Source: an uncultured Blautia sp. (GTDB lineage: Bacteria; Bacillota; Clostridia; Lachnospirales; Lachnospiraceae). From it: a stretch of 5,652 bases of DNA. This document shows, piece by piece, positions 5,183-5,652 of this stretch. The position numbers were made by a program, and so were the translations under genes. The notes beneath the pieces were generated by a model that was not told where the DNA came from, ran no database searches, and saw only the letters and a list, made by a program, of their open reading frames with translations. The number at the start of each line of letters is the position of its first letter. Positions within the stretch are counted from its first letter, which is position 1. The DNA is taken from positions 1 to 5,652 of the forward strand of contig CAKRPO010000090.1 of assembly GCA_934378195.1 (NCBI GenBank), in the 5' to 3' direction.

Positions 5183-5223
5183 CTCGGCAGGAAGTAAGTC
5201 CCTTAAAAGATCACGGAAATTAG
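5179..5223 (+). CDS. mini-ORF 1 of the repeat array (14 aa)
   Basis: ATG 5179 reads MTRQEVSPLKDHGN and stops at TAG 5221-5223. GAGG (5171-5174) lies 4 bases upstream of the ATG. The stop is embedded in TAGGAG, so the stop of this ORF forms the SD of the next, an arrangement suited to ribosome re-initiation. No known family; expression is unproven. Confidence 0.3.
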   Translation: MTRQEVSPLKDHGN

Positions 5224-5231
5224 GAGCCTGA

Positions 5232-5276
5232 ATGACTCGGCAGGAAGTAAGTCCCTTAAAAGATCACGGAAATTAG
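5232..5276 (+). CDS. mini-ORF 2 of the repeat array (14 aa, identical to mini-ORF 1)
   Basis: AGGAG (5222-5226) with a 5-base spacer precedes ATG 5232. The encoded peptide is the same as in mini-ORF 1, with TAG at 5274-5276. The frame is shifted relative to the previous copy because 53 is not a multiple of three, so the copies cannot form one fused protein. Confidence 0.3.
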   Translation: MTRQEVSPLKDHGN

Positions 5277-5284
5277 GAGCCTGA

Positions 5285-5329
5285 ATGACTCTGCAGGAAG
5301 TAAGTCCCTTAAAAGATCACGGAAATTAG
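5285..5329 (+). CDS. mini-ORF 3 of the repeat array (14 aa, R3L variant)
   Basis: AGGAG (5275-5279) precedes ATG 5285. CGG becomes CTG, giving MTLQEVSPLKDHGN, and TAG is at 5327-5329. The frame stays open despite the substitution. Confidence 0.28.
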   Translation: MTLQEVSPLKDHGN

Positions 5330-5337
5330 GAGTCTGA

Positions 5338-5391
5338 ATGACTTGACAAGAAGTAAGTCCCTTAAAAGATCACGGAATTTAGGAGTTTTGG
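5338..5391 (+). pseudogene. fourth repeat unit with the mini-ORF broken at codon 3
   Basis: The unit keeps AGGAG before the ATG and the central codons, but CGGCAGG has become TGACAAG, so the third codon is a TGA stop. The old frame beyond the stop still reads QEVSPLKDHGI before TAG. It is one base longer than its neighbours. The TTAGGAG near its end serves as SD for the ORF at 5392. Confidence 0.4.
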
Positions 5392-5502
5392 ATGACCAGA
5401 GTAGAAGTAAGTACTAACAGAGTACATAAATTCGAAAAAAAAGGATGGTCAGGCTTGTACTTGATTATATGCAGGTCAATAAATCGCCCAGAAATGGAGT
5501 AA
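5392..5502 (+). CDS. possible 36-aa ORF at the end of the array
   Basis: ATG 5392 has AGGAG (5381-5385) with a 6-base spacer. The 36-codon frame begins MTRVEVSTNRVHKFEKKG, has a short hydrophobic stretch (GLYLIIC) and ends at TAA 5500-5502. Its first seven codons, MTRVEVS, parallel the MTRQEVS of the mini-ORFs, so the array may have been copied from the 5' end of this gene, or this may be a diverged unit that lost its stop. No family is recognised. An A8 run (5435-5442) invites frameshifting, but neither shifted frame gives a long protein. Confidence 0.3.
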   Translation: MTRVEVSTNRVHKFEKKGWSGLYLIICRSINRPEME

Positions 5503-5652
5503 TCTGCTCGATAAATATGCGAAATATCACAAGACATTACATTTTGACCAAGTTGCTGTGAACGGAGTGAACAGTAATGATTACAAAATAGAATCTGTCA
5601 AATAAAAATATAATATTTTACTTTTTGTGCGGAAACAGGTATTATATAGGTA
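5503..5652. promoter_or_regulatory. gene-free right edge with a candidate promoter at 5617-5645
   Basis: TTTACT (5617-5622) and TATTAT (5640-5645) are separated by exactly 17 bases and match the sigma-A hexamers at 4 of 6 and 5 of 6 positions, pointing to a plus-strand gene beyond the window. An A/T-only palindrome, AAAATAT-A-ATATTTT (5605-5619), overlaps the -35 and could be an operator or DNA bend. Nothing else between 5503 and 5604 is convincing. Confidence 0.4.

Larger units (their letters stand above)
5126..5444 (+). repeat. tandem array with 53-base period, six units, four well conserved
   Basis: Unit starts (each an ATG) fall at 5126, 5179, 5232, 5285, 5338 and 5392, spacing 53, 53, 53, 53 and 54; another ATG follows 53 bases later at 5445. 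Units 5179-5231 and 5232-5284 are identical. Unit 5285-5337 differs at two bases. Unit 5338-5391 is more diverged at both ends but keeps the core GAAGTAAGTCCCTTAAAAG. The first and last units are degenerate. It is not CRISPR: copies are directly adjacent with no unique spacers. The identical central copies point to recent duplication. Each good unit contains an SD, ATG, 14 codons and a stop. Confidence 0.92.

Noticed and set aside
5226..5245. Weak hairpin at unit junctions (GCC/GGC) with an apparent compensatory GTC/GAC change in the fourth unit
   Set aside because: The stem is only 3 bp with a 10-base loop and is lost in the third unit, so the covariation is too thin to claim.
5126..5444. 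CRISPR array
   Set aside because: Repeats are head-to-tail with a constant 53-base period and no variable spacers, and the repeat has no CRISPR-like dyad.
5483..5605. Open plus-strand stretch of 40 codons ending NDYKIESVK and a TAA
   Set aside because: No ATG with SD at its beginning and no recognised family. Joining it to the ORF at 5392 would need two frameshifts, so a decayed gene is possible but unsupported.

Overview
The window looks like a chromosomal segment from a low-to-mid GC anaerobic Firmicute, most likely of the Lachnospiraceae type (Roseburia, Blautia or Dorea-like). The basis is the A/T-rich intergenic DNA, the strong AGGAGG-type ribosome binding sites, a clostridial ROK regulator, a three-domain aminopeptidase P, and an NADH-type iron alcohol dehydrogenase behind a clostridial Rex-type operator. 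The genus call is inference.

Layout. Bases 1-575 (minus) hold the N-terminal 191 residues of a ROK-family regulator whose C-terminus lies outside the left edge; a small out-of-frame ORF with a better ribosome binding site overlaps its start. Bases 616-1095 have no convincing gene. They carry a candidate sigma-A promoter near 785 and then about 210 bases of dense RNA-like secondary structure (841-1054), directly before the aminopeptidase. Bases 1110-2900 (plus) encode a complete Xaa-Pro aminopeptidase with all five metal ligands. A TetR-family regulator (2870-3457) overlaps its 3' end by 31 bases, so the two form one coupled operon that ends at a strong hairpin plus T6 terminator (3569-3618).

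Bases 3716-4861 encode a FucO-like lactaldehyde/1,2-propanediol oxidoreductase. Its -10 box (TATAAT, 3635-3640) lies inside TTGTTAATATAATAACAA, a near-perfect clostridial Rex site. The simplest reading is a monocistronic fermentative reductase that is de-repressed when NADH builds up.

Bases 4862-5652 have no conventional gene but are rich in structure. Four small hairpins follow fucO (4865-4951). Next comes a 25-base-arm hairpin with only wobble exceptions and one bulge (4973-5037), lying inside a possible 52-aa small ORF. After that is an array with a 53-base period (5126 to about 5444). Each well-preserved unit contains an SD-like AGGAG, an ATG, a 14-codon frame (MTRQEVSPLKDHGN) and a TAG stop that overlaps the next unit's SD. 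The array ends in a 36-aa ORF that begins MTRVEVS. This chain of tiny, apparently coupled ORFs is the most unusual item in the window. A candidate promoter at the right edge (5617-5645) points to a gene beyond the window.
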